Shown in pieces: positions 26,598-36,524 of a stretch of DNA of 38,202 nt. The position numbers and the translations under genes are program-made. Source of the DNA: Hypsibius dujardini (lineage: Eukaryota; Tardigrada; Eutardigrada; Parachela; Hypsibiidae); assembly GCA_001579985.1 (NCBI GenBank), contig LRSR01005021.1, forward strand, positions 1 through 38,202. The letters are read 5' to 3'. The notes under the pieces were generated by a model that was not told the DNA's origin, searched no databases, and was given only the letters and a program-made list of their open reading frames with translations. Numbering within the stretch: position 1 is the first letter of the stretch; every line of letters begins with the position of its first letter.

Positions 26598-28555
26598 TTC
26601 AGCTGGGATTAAGTTGCCTTGAACGCGGAAAACAGTCGGCGGGCTGGATCAGGGGAGTGAGAGCTGAGCGAAGGGGCAGCACCTGTTGAACCTTGCACAG
26701 GCAGGGAGGCAGCACCCGTAATTAGCAAGAAAATGGCCGAAACTTTTTCTGCCGCCCTCCGATCGACTTGCAACGTAGATGCGTGGATATTCAATGAGTT
26801 ACATGATAACGAGCCCTGTTGAAGTACGACAAAAGTGATCCGGTTATCTTTCTCCCGACCTCTGATTAGATGAGGAAGGACGGTGGAAAGCAGAAAGTGA
26901 CTGTTTAAAACGCGCCCATTACATTTAGCGTGCAACCATCCAGTAGAAACCATAACTAATGGGTGATTTGTGTTGCCAGTGTTTTTTACGATTTTTTCCA
27001 CAGTAAAAATGTATTACTTTGTCGCAAAGTTGAAATGTGTTCTTTGTGACTATATTTCCTGCGTGTGATACAATATTAACTTGCGAAATGGCGAACAACA
27101 TTGCAAGGATGGGCGAACCGTGGATTATACTAATTATCTGGTAAATTCATGGAAAATACTCTCATACCTTACCGCTCTTAGTCATTTTCTAGTACTGTAC
27201 TGCCACGATTATAAGGGTGGGTTTTTTACACCGGGTGTGCACAACTGTGTGTGTGTGAGTGTGTGTGCTCACTCAGCACACAGGCGTGTGTGACGGAGGC
27301 GGGGCTTAACCCACCCTTAAAATCGTGGCAGTACAGTACTCGTGTTTTGTGGTTGAGCAATGTCATTAGTGGAGAACTATACGGGGTGTAAGCTTAATTT
27401 TGAGACTAAGTTCTATCAACTCCCACTTCCATCAAGTCGAAAAACAACAGAACTTAAGACGCCAAAAGCTAGATATTTTAGTTCCCTATACGAAAATAAA
27501 AACAATTCTTCAATCTAACAATCAATCGCGTGCCCACACGCCAAACTCGCCGATGACCAGAAAACAGCGATATCCTGGATGCTTTTTCTGCCTAAATAAG
27601 AGGCGCTATTTCTTCCACAATTTTCACAGCTTTTTTTATTTTGCGATTTGATAAAGTGTGTTAATTAGCCCCTTTGAGCAGCGAAACCAAACTGGTTGAA
27701 TTTTTTAATTTTATCAAACTGAGAATCTGAGAAGTGTTGAAAATGGCTTAAGGGGAAGTTCTCCTCCCTGAAAATTTCCTCAACGCGTCTGCCGCGAGAT
27801 CTATTCTTCTCTTTGATCCGCGAGGGCCGTCAAAGGTAATATTGTGAACACTAGACATACTTTGATCTAATAAATGCATTTTGAGCGCTGTATTTGGTGT
27901 TTTGTGGAAGATCGGCCATGAAAACAACGCGGGAGGTTCAACCATTGCGGTAAATGAAAAACCTCCTCATTCTCAGGAGAGTCTGGGAAAACTGAGGGAT
28001 CTTTTTTCTGGCAAGGATTCGACAAAAATGTGCCCTAGATAATCGACTGGCCCAAGAATTTTCAAAGCCTTGTTTACATTTGAACACCTTTGAGAAACGA
28101 TGAGAAGCTTTGATCTGTTCGATTTTTAATAGCTGGTGCGGATTCACAGGGACAAAACTTCGATTTGGTGCTTCCCGAAGAAAATAGAAGAAACGAAAAC
28201 AAACCCAAATTAAGGCCGATCTTTTATGATAAAAGAAAGAATTCTGTCGAATGAGTGGTGACCTACTTTCCCCCTGCTAGAGGGGACAAAGCAGCAAGTC
28301 AGTGTAGTTAGTCCCAAAAGTAAGTATACACGCGGTGAATTCAGGTACTAGTGAGTCTTACAAACTAGGAACGACGAAGAAAGGATCATATGAGCATATA
28401 AAAGCTTGGGGAGTTTCGGCGACGACGCCTGTTTTCTGGATGAAAAAGATAATGTATTATTAAAGTACTAAACAAAACGAAGATCGGTGATCCGGCAAAA
28501 GTTATCCACTGGTCAATTGCTGATGAAGAGTGTGCCTATCCGTCCGTTCACATGT
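26598..28555. other. Intergenic between paralogues 1 and 2
   Basis: No recognisable gene. It contains the short inverted-repeat transposon at 27195-27336. The sequence around that insertion (about 27150-27194 and 27337-27380) is similar to about 30230-30290, so part of this spacer belongs to an older duplication. The remainder is AT-rich with short overlapping frames only. The left edge of the recent duplication lies near 28338. Confidence 0.5.
27195..27336. mobile_element. Miniature inverted-repeat element (Tc1/mariner-like) with TA target duplication
   Basis: The 142-base element has 29-base terminal inverted repeats (27195-27223 and 27308-27336) beginning CTGTACTGCCACGATT, with one mismatch between the arms. 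Both ends are flanked by TA. The paralogous sequence at about 30255-30275 lacks the element and has a single TA at 30265-30266. This shows the pre-insertion state. Inside are GT-rich simple repeats and no coding capacity. A TA duplication is typical of Tc1/mariner transposases, which would have to act in trans. Confidence 0.85.
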
Positions 28556-29338
28556 TTAGCAGCCTTTAGTGATGCACACTGCAATGCAAAAGAAGCTTAT
28601 TTTTGACCGTCGGACGGCAAATGATCTCACCGGGCAATCAATCAAGCGCAACCCAATCAACCAATCTATCTAAAAGCCACAACAAACCAATCAAGCCACA
28701 AGTCTCAATCAATGCATCAATCAATCAACAGTTGGCTAACTCAAATACATGCTAATAATCCATCAATCAATCAAATGGGCGTATCCCGAATAACTTACGG
28801 AACAGCCACACGAACAGCCACGGGAAGAAGAACAGACTGATGCAGAAGTGCAGGAAATGATTCACACCGCTGAAAAACAAACAAACCAACAAGTTAGGCT
28901 TCAACTTCTAAACTAAAAACCAAAATATATATTTTGTTTGCCAAAAAAGTAATTACCGATCCACCACGATAATGGTCTGCGTGTGGTGATGGTGGTGCGC
29001 ATCGTGGGATGGCGCAACGTGGACCACCGTGGTGCTCTGCTGAGGCTGGAACGCGTACGGGGAAAAACATGAGAAAATGACGTAGTAAAAATGGCCTTAT
29101 TTCGGGAACCTTCCGACCTCTTTCAACAGTGCCCAATTTTGTCGGCAAATTTTATGCACAATTTTTTGTCATCTTCCATTGGACTTACATAGGGATTGTA
29201 CTGCTGCTGCTGCGGTGCATACATCTGATGAACGGACGGACCGGGCATGGTGGGCAGTGGCTGGAACTGCGGCTGCTGTCCGTAGGGATAAGCGCCTGTG
29301 TTGTAGGCCGGCGGGGCTTCACCATACTTTTGGTTCAT
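28556..29338 (-). CDS. PPxY-containing Pro/Gln/His-rich membrane protein, paralogue 2
   Basis: Four minus-strand exons: 29189-29338, 28957-29045, 28799-28869 and 28556-28578. They give 110 aa. The N-terminus MNQKYGEAPPAYNTGAYPYG carries a PPxY motif (PPAY). A Pro/Gln/Tyr-rich part follows, then a His stretch (SHDAHHHHTQTIIVVDR), then one C-terminal hydrophobic helix (HFCISLFFFPWLFVWLFLC) and the tail ITKGC. Intron phases are 0, 2 and 1, as in paralogue 1. The short last exon (LCITKGC in frame) was chosen because the two other copies have the equivalent exon with the same ending Leu-Cys. Read-through without that splice would give a different tail. It is nearly identical to paralogue 3. Its upstream region is interrupted by the fold-back element about 135 bases from the ATG. 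The function is not known to me; a WW-domain ligase adaptor at a membrane is a reasonable guess. Confidence 0.7.
28636..28774. repeat. Degenerate (ATCA)n tract in intron of paralogue 2
   Basis: Repeated CAATCAATC units interspersed with unique bases. The corresponding tract at about 30688-30834 in paralogue 3 was copied with the duplication. Confidence 0.7.
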
Positions 29339-29472
29339 TTTTCGGTAGTAGCGGTGTGTCGAAAAAGGATGTCAGAAAAAAAGGAATTTCCTGGAATGTG
29401 TCCGGAAATGGGTCGCACCGCGAGAGGTGGAAAATCGGAGAACAAAACGACAAGAATAATGCAAAAGTGTCC

Positions 29473-30198
29473 GGGTGTATCGAAACTGCGGAAATTCCAA
29501 CTTGAAAATTCCAATTTGGAAGTTCCAACTTGAAAGTGGAACTCCCAAGTTTTACCCTAGGTGGAGACACCGTCTACGGCAAAATTACAACTCGTGATAC
29601 CGCTACTACTATTGCTCGCTTAATTTAATTTTACATCGTTACGTTACTTCAGTAATTAGTATATTTTTTATGCTTCATGTAGGTTTTTGTTTACTTGCTT
29701 TCAATCAAAATTGTACTTACAATGTTTGTTTACCAGATTACTGTAATCAGCTCTAGAATACGATTATCAATTCATACAATTAAAAATGTTCAGTTATCGA
29801 ATATACATTTGAAAAAATCAAAAACTGGAAAATAATTGTATGAATACTCGATTACTGTACTGTCTCGATCATTTCGTGCTGCGTTTTTGATCCACAGTAT
29901 ATTATGACTGCAGGGAAGCACAGTGTGTGCAGTCATAATGTACGGGTGGGTCTAAAAAGCAGCACCATTGATTGCAGTGATAAATTTTGTCAGCTAACGG
30001 CAAGATAGAAAGAATGGGTATTCAAAATTAAGACTACATGAAACATAAAAAATATACTGATTACTGAAGCAACGCAACGATGTAAAACTGAGTTAAGCGA
30101 GCAATAGCAATAGCAGTATCCAGAGTTGTTGTAATTTTACCGTAGACGGTGTCTCCACCTAGGGCAAAACTTGGAACTTTCGCAGTTTCGATACACCC
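29473..30198. mobile_element. Fold-back transposon-like element with long nested inverted repeats
   Basis: Both ends carry GGGTGTATCGAAACTGCG in inverted orientation (29473-29490 and 30181-30198). Similarity continues inwards for about 150-200 bases per arm, including CCTAGGTGGAGACACCGTCT, a TTTTACATCGTT motif and a CTACATG block. The centre holds further palindromes: GTGCTGC arms at 29876-29965 enclosing a perfect 12-base stem (ATTATGACTGCA, 29901-29912 and 29928-29939). No coding frame is present. The left arm contains extra short TTCCAACTTG-like repeats missing from the right arm. A target-site duplication is not evident. It sits at the border between the two duplicated units. Confidence 0.75.
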
Positions 30199-30385
30199 TA
30201 CTAAATATCCGGTAAATTCAAAAAAAAATCTCATGCCTTACCGCCCTTACCAATCATTTTTTAGTACTCGTGTTCTGTGATTGAGCAATGAGAATGGTGA
30301 AGAAGCTTTAAACAAGCTACAGCGAATAACGACTTCCACGATCATTACAAACCGAATACGGCCACATCCTTGGTGGAAAACTATA

Positions 30386-31512
30386 AATTCAGGAACTAGC
30401 GAGTCTTACAGACTAGGAACGAAGAAAAAAACAGAAAGGAACATTTGCAAAATGAGCATATGAAAGCGTGGGGAGTTTCGGCGACGACGCCTGTTTTGTG
30501 GATGAACAAGATAATGTATTATTAAAGTACTAAACAAAGGAAGATCCATGATCCGGCAAAAGTTATTCGCTGGCCAATTGCTGATGAAGAATGTCTATCA
30601 ATCTGCTCTCATGTTTAGCAGCCGTCAGTGATGCACACTGCAATGCAAAAAAAGCTTATTTCCGACCACCGGACGGCAAATGATTTCACCGGGCAATCAA
30701 TCAAGCGCAACCCAATCAACCAATCTATCTAATAGCCACAACAAACCAATCAAGCCACAAGTTTCAATCAATGCATCAATCAATCAACAGTTGGCTAACT
30801 CAAATACATGCTAACAATCCATCGATCAATCAAATGGGCGTATCCAGAATAACTTACGGAACAGCCACACAAACAGCCACGGGAAGAAGAACAGACTGAT
30901 GCAGAAGTGCAGGCAATGATTCACACCGCTGAAAACAAACAAATAAGCAAAATGAGACTTCCACGTCTAAACTAAAATCAAAATACATATTTTGTTTGCC
31001 CAAAAAAACAAACACCTTACCGATCCTCCACGATGATGGTCTGCGTGTGGTGATGGTGGTGCGCATCGTGGGACGGCACAACGTGGACCACCGTGGTGCC
31101 CTGCTGAGGCTGGAACGCGTAGGGGGAAAAACATGAGAAAATGAGGTAATAAAAATGGCTTCATTTCGGAATCTTTCGATCTCTTTCAACAATGCCAATC
31201 TTATGTCCAATTTATTGCCATCCTCCATTGGACTTACATAGGGATTGTACTGCTGCTGCTGCGGTGCATACATCTGATGACCGGACGGACCGGGCATGGT
31301 GGGCAGTGGCTGGAACTGCGGCTGCTGTCCGTAGGGATAAGCGCCTGTGTTGTAGGCCGGCGGGGCTTCACCGTACTTTTGGTCCATTTTTCGGTGTTGG
31401 CGGTGTGTCGAAAAAGGATGTCAGAAAAAAAGGAATTTCCTGGAGTGTGTCCGGAAATGGGTCGCACCGCGACAGAGAGAGATGGAAAATCGGAGAACGA
31501 ACCAACAACAAC
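30386..31512. repeat. Recent tandem duplication, unit B
   Basis: Direct repeat of 28338-29470 in the same orientation. Differences are mostly single bases plus a few short indels. One is in the leader, where GAGAGG of unit A corresponds to a longer GACAGAGAGAGA stretch. Confidence 0.85.
30615..31387 (-). CDS. PPxY-containing Pro/Gln/His-rich membrane protein, paralogue 3
   Basis: Four minus-strand exons: 31238-31387, 31021-31109, 30858-30928 and 30615-30637. They give 110 aa. The layout is the same as paralogue 2: PPAY motif near the N-terminus, Pro/Gln/Tyr-rich region, SHDAHHHHTQTIIV strip, one C-terminal hydrophobic segment and a short tail (ITDGC). The few amino-acid differences from paralogue 2 include Asn2 to Asp, Val36 to Gly, VVD to VED before the second splice and Phe to Cys in HFLHF. 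The donor of the second exon changes from gtaatt in paralogue 2 to the stronger gtaagg here. Reading frame and splice sites are intact, so both copies look functional. A continuous frame of 177 codons reading through the first introns exists but loses the hydrophobic segment. Confidence 0.7.
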
Positions 31513-32721
31513 AATGTAGAAGTTTCTCATTCAGGCCCATAACTGCTGTACATCTCAATTCGGTTGGCGGTTGAGGCGGATTGAGGCGTCCGGGACCAAC
31601 AGGTGGACTGCAGCCTGATTCACTCATCCTGCCCCCGCCTTTTGTGTGTTTCACCCAATCGCAGATCGGGCCTCAACTCGCCCACGCATTTTCCCGAGTA
31701 CGATGTGGGGAACGCTAAGTCGATCACCGTGACGCATTTCCTTGATGGAGTGAACTTACGATTGATGGCAGCACGTTCTTATCATCGTGAGTCCGTGATC
31801 GAGTTCAGCCTTCATCATCATTACCGGGGAAATTTCGCACTAGAGATTTCCCTATCAATGCTATCACGGTGCAAAGTCCGGCTTTACAACGCGTCCATAT
31901 TACATGTTCGGGTATGTTTAAACAGTTTTCGCGTTTGGAGACCTCGCCGAGATCGACAGACAGCGAGTGACTATCCGTGCCGGTACTAGTCCTTATCGCG
32001 CACAAAGATATTTCTCTGATAAGCCAGTGCAAATCGGCCTAATTAACCCCCTTATGAGTCATCCGAAAAGGATAACATTCTCTTCTCTTAAAGGCCTGAG
32101 AAGACCATCGAAGGAAGATTGGGGTACCAGTCACGGTCATTTTCATGGACTTCCCCCTCCCCTCAAAAACATACGAAAGTTCTCAGCTGACCGTCAATCG
32201 TACCCTTCAATGCTGTGCAGGTAGCCTTGAGGACGAATGACTGAAATTGCAAAAGAATGGTGTAGACGAGTACGAGCACTGAGAATTGAGACACTTGAAG
32301 AAGCTCTAGTCCAGACAACAATTTTGGCCCATATGCCTAACTTTCTTCTTGCTGACATGGCATGTAAAACAGGCAAAAACAGCGACCAACCACTTGAAGA
32401 TTGACTTTTAAAACCGCAAACATCAACTGATAAAAGATACTAACACTGCAAAACCGAAAGTCAAATGTGGACGGATGTCTTCAGAGATTTTCAAGAAAAT
32501 CACGGGAGTGTAACAGAGGTTTCAGAGCAAGGATAGTAGGAGAAAGAGAGAGACAGGCAAGGCTAAAAAATCAAGTTGAACGGTCTAGGAAACGTACGAC
32601 GGTGAGAGAGAGGAAACTGAGATTCATCACAGAGAGATATGAACTATTTTCGACGAAACAGACGGAGATTTCCTTCTGATGCGCATTTCTCGAAGTCATT
32701 TTCGAACGCATTTCACAACAC
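31388..32721. other. Intergenic between paralogue 3 and POC5
   Basis: The first 125 bases are the duplicated promoter/leader of paralogue 3. The rest shows no recognisable gene; the frames present (up to 128 codons) overlap on both strands and lack domains. The last part must contain the 3'UTR of the minus-strand POC5 gene, but no clear poly(A) signal was found. Confidence 0.45.
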
Positions 32722-35700
32722 TCAGCTGTTTTTCCGGCTGTCTTTGGAGGAGGTTCTACGCATGCGAATAGAAGCGCTTGAGAGGGATCCAGAACCGGCG
32801 TCGCTGTCGGACTTCATCAAGGATCTCTGATGTTTGACCACTTTGTACGGTACCGGGTCGCCTCTGCCAATACTCTCAACACGGAGTTTCGGCTCTGTCA
32901 TTTCGATATCGCGAGAAAGCTGACTAGCACTGTCGCTGTTATCGTCACTACTCGGATTGTTCGACTGCCGCGAACGGGAGGCGCGGGTCTCACCACTGGT
33001 CTGACTGCGGGAATCACCGACACCGTTTATCGGTTTGGTCGACGACAATTCCGCGGATCCTAAGAGCATCAATGCACATCCCGCCATGTCGTTGGATTAG
33101 AAAGTGGTGCGGTGCGGTGCAGTGTGTCTGTGTGCGCAGTGTGGTCAGTCAGATAAATTACCCTCAATGCGAGTGTCAGGAAATCGCTTCACTTCCGCCT
33201 TGAGGACTGTCACGCCGCGCAATAAAGCATCTCTTGCTTTGGCGGCTACATCGTTGTAGTTGTCTTTGTATAACCGGTTCTCCTCGCGTAACTGCTGAAT
33301 CGTCGCTTCCAGCTGCAAAGACACATCACGCTGTCAGAACTGGCACGCTGCTGCTCTGTCTCTCCGCTTGTCTCTGCATTTCTCATTTTCCGAATAACAC
33401 TTTCTCCCAATCCTTCGATTCGTCAGCTTCACTGCTTGTCTCTAGGTCTTCCTGTACATCTTTCGGTCGGTCAGTATGTCTGTCTGCGTGTCTGTCTGTC
33501 CGCCTTTGAGTTCTTCTGTCTGTCTTTCTGCCAGTTTGTGAGTGTCTATTTGTCTGACTTGTCTGAGTTGACTTGTCTGACAGTGATTTGACTGACAAAC
33601 CTGTGTGTCTTTCCTCTATATGAATCTGTCGTCAGTTTGTCTGTCTTTCTGTGGGTCTTTTTGTGTGCCTTTATGTTGTCTGTCTCTCTGTCTGTGTCTG
33701 CCGGCATGTGGCATTGCGGCTACATTTCAAAAACTCACAGTCGCGATTCTGGCGTCGTATTTGTCGGCCATCTGGTGGCAGACCTCTTCCGCCCGCTTCT
33801 GACAAGCCTTCTCCACCCGGCGCCGCATCCCGTCCTGCAACGCGGCCCGCCAGACATTCCATGTTCTTTGCAGCAGCTTCTTCCGGTAAATGCCGTCGGC
33901 GACTGCATCCAAAATAGCCTGTATGTATGCCAAAGCAAAAGCAAATCAGGAACGCAGACACCGAATGGGGGATAATCAATACTAGTCACTCCCTTTTATC
34001 AAGTCCACGTAGATATATACCGGTAGTGGCAGTGCTACTACTTTAAAAGTGATCTCGGATCTCGCGATCACACCAATACACACACACCTTCCCTCACTCA
34101 CCTCGCGTCGATCATCCTCCGCCAAGATCGCGGATCGCGCCAGCCGCACCTGCTCCTTCTGGCCGGCGAGGGCATCCGCCAGGTTGGCGATCGTTCGATC
34201 GCGCTCGTGGACCGCCTTGCTATAGGACCGGCAGAGATTGTGGAGAGAATCGATATCGGCGTGCAGACGCTCCGTCGCCTGCTGTTGGCTTTACCGGTGT
34301 GAAAAAAGAGAAGGGACACAGAGAGTGTACTTTATAGATCCGTTGATGGGATAGGGAAGGTAAAGGTACAGTAATTGCACGAGAACACGATCCGCTTCGA
34401 ATAACGCAAATGGAGGGGCGGTAAACCGGCACGTCAGACTTGTCTTACTAGTCCACACGCACTCACCTTTTGATCAAGTCCCTTGTCGATCGGTCGAATT
34501 CCGCTAAAATCCGTTCTCGCACTGCCGAACTTTCAGCCTGCAAAAAAAATTGGTTGAGAAACTGTCGCGAGAACCATACTGACTATAGGAATTAAAATTA
34601 ACACACGGTTTAAAACAATTCATTCAATCAATCAACTCGACGAAAATCCTCCAACTTTGTGTAGCTTTTGGAAAACAATATTATGACAAACGAAATTGGG
34701 TAAAAAGCCCAATCAAATTCAACTGATGATAGTTGATAAATCAATTTATACAGCATTTGAACAGGTCAATTACCAGGGCCATATAATTTTAATCTCTGAC
34801 GCGAACAGTCGGCAAAGAACAAGTAGAAAAAACCATAAAAAACGAGCTTAGCCGAATTCAGCCAATCGATCAATCAACTACTAGCGGTAATCTATAACTT
34901 TCCTCGCTTTTGGGCTGACTATTCAACGGAATAAAAATGTTTCACTCATTCGAACCACTCAAAATCACAGCGAAAAGTCTTCTCTCTAAAACAAAGATTA
35001 TGAATCAACACACTATACTGCACTAACCAAAAGCGCGTCTCTCAGCTGGCCGTAATAAACGTCCAAAATCTTCCCCATCTCCCCGTCATCCCGCAATCCC
35101 GCCGCACCGCCGCTGCCACCGTTGGCAATTGCCAAATGAACTGAACTGCCCGTTCCAGAGTCGCGTTCCCCGCCAATCCGGCCCAGTGAACTGCCACGAG
35201 GTGGTGGACCTCCCCGACGGAGGACGTCCTTACTGTTTTGATTCCACTCCGTGAACTCCGACGCCGCCTCATCCGACTCGAAGATAACGTTGTACGGCCG
35301 CCGGCTTACACTGCTGCTTCTCGATTCCCGCATGCCTCCGTCCTTGGCGCGAGACGCGCGCCCCTCCTTCGGGGACGTCAACGTGGAGATGTCCTCGAGA
35401 TCTTCCTCCGTAGCGGCGGCTTGCAGGTCCGAAACTTTTCCCGACGACTTGCGCCGTTTTGGCTCGCTGACTTTCCGGGTAGCCGTGAATAAATCCTCTT
35501 GATTCCACATGGCAAGCTCGTCCGTCGGAGGCGGCGTGACAGCGGCGGAAAATTGAGCAGAATTATTATTGACTTCCAAGGGCTGCAAAACAAAGCGGAT
35601 CAGGTTAATCAATCAATCGACGGCAGTCAATACAGGGCGTGTTTTTATTGGGCACAATTTTCACTGCGATTTTTGATTGGGCGGTTGACCACTGGAGTTA

Positions 35701-36524
35701 GTAGACATTGGGCGTGGCCACTCACATCCGTCAAAAAACGGTCTTCGTCAGGGTTTTTGTTTGCTTCGGCTTACGTAATGAAGATAGAGACAGTCCAATA
35801 GCTCAATAAAAGCATTTTAAAAGAATCGATCGATAAAAAGCGAAATCAATCAAGGATAATGCGACTGTGACCTGAATATGAAATGATGATGGGATGCTAG
35901 GACTAGTACCTGGGTTTCATCAAACAGCGAACTTCGCCGCGGTTTTGGCGGAGCACCGCCACCGTCATCCCGCAGTTCCGGAATTGGCGGCGGCGATTCG
36001 ATTTCACTGGCACTCTGCAATGAGATTGCGCTGGATTTCTTGGCTCTCCGCAGTGAGGCGACACTGGAATGACGTCGTCCAGCTTGGTTCGCCGGTTCCG
36101 GTTCCTTCTCCTGTGGACTTTCCCCCTCTGTCGTACCCCGAAGCCCCCCACTGCCCGGCACGTCTCCATTCATAACGGAGGGGACTCGTGTCATTTCCGG
36201 AGATTTTGTCGATTGTAACGACGCTCTCCTATCGAAAATGGAGGGTATGCTGTTGATCTCCACATTGCCGCTGAGCTTCTTCCCCTGAGTGAGCCTCACC
36301 GAGCCGCCCTCACTGACAACGGAGGAAATGCTGGATTTTTTAACTTCCACAGACACATTGGACTTCCTACGTTGGGTCGGAATGGATTTCGGAGGGTCTT
36401 CAGAGGTGACGGACGAACCCGGCGACGAGGACCCCGACGTATCGCCGGGTGCCGGTGTCTTCGCAGTTCGTGACGCCGCCGAGCTGGTTGAGGCTTTGCG
36501 GTCAACCGCCCTCTGGTCGTCCAT
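32722..36524 (-). CDS. POC5: Centriolar protein POC5 homologue
   Basis: Seven minus-strand coding exons: 35910-36524, 35028-35582, 34467-34537, 34102-34288, 33739-33918, 33162-33312 and 32722-33059. All borders are GT-AG and phases agree, giving 698 aa. Residues 1-370 are Ser/Arg/Pro-rich and probably disordered. A coiled coil follows (about 375-480, with SLHNLCRSYSKAVHERD). Then comes the diagnostic block KLLQRTWNVWRAALQDG..RRRVEKACQKRAEEVC at 490-523, closely resembling the human POC5 centrin-binding stretch and its RACQARAEEVC continuation. Another coiled coil (537-560) and ALLRGVTVLKAEV (565-577) match the conserved end of the core. The final 110 residues are Ser/Arg/Asp-rich. POC5 binds centrin and helps assemble the distal centriole. 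It is longer than human POC5 (about 575 aa) through its tails. The start is the first ATG in the frame, with context GGAATGG. Confidence 0.85.
33440..33710. repeat. TCTG-rich degenerate tract in POC5 intron
   Basis: TCTG, TGTCTG and TTTGTCTG units fill most of the intron 33313-33738. On the sense (minus) strand of POC5 this reads CAGA. The overlapping frames are repeat artefacts. Confidence 0.75.

Larger units (their letters stand above)
28338..29470. repeat. Recent tandem duplication, unit A
   Basis: This unit matches 30386-31512 over its length, apart from small indels. The match includes introns, the ATCA repeat and about 130 bases upstream of the start codon. Each unit holds one complete minus-strand membrane-protein gene. 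The similarity ends abruptly beside the fold-back element at 29473. Confidence 0.85.

Noticed and set aside
29129-29533. Plus-strand frames of 108-134 codons opposite paralogue 2
   Set aside because: Antisense shadows of the Pro/Gln-rich first exon; similar plus-strand frames recur at 31192-31542 because the unit is duplicated.
30854-31387. 177-codon minus-strand frame reading through introns of paralogue 3
   Set aside because: The conserved four-exon structure in all three paralogues, with consensus splice sites, explains the sequence better; read-through loses the hydrophobic helix.
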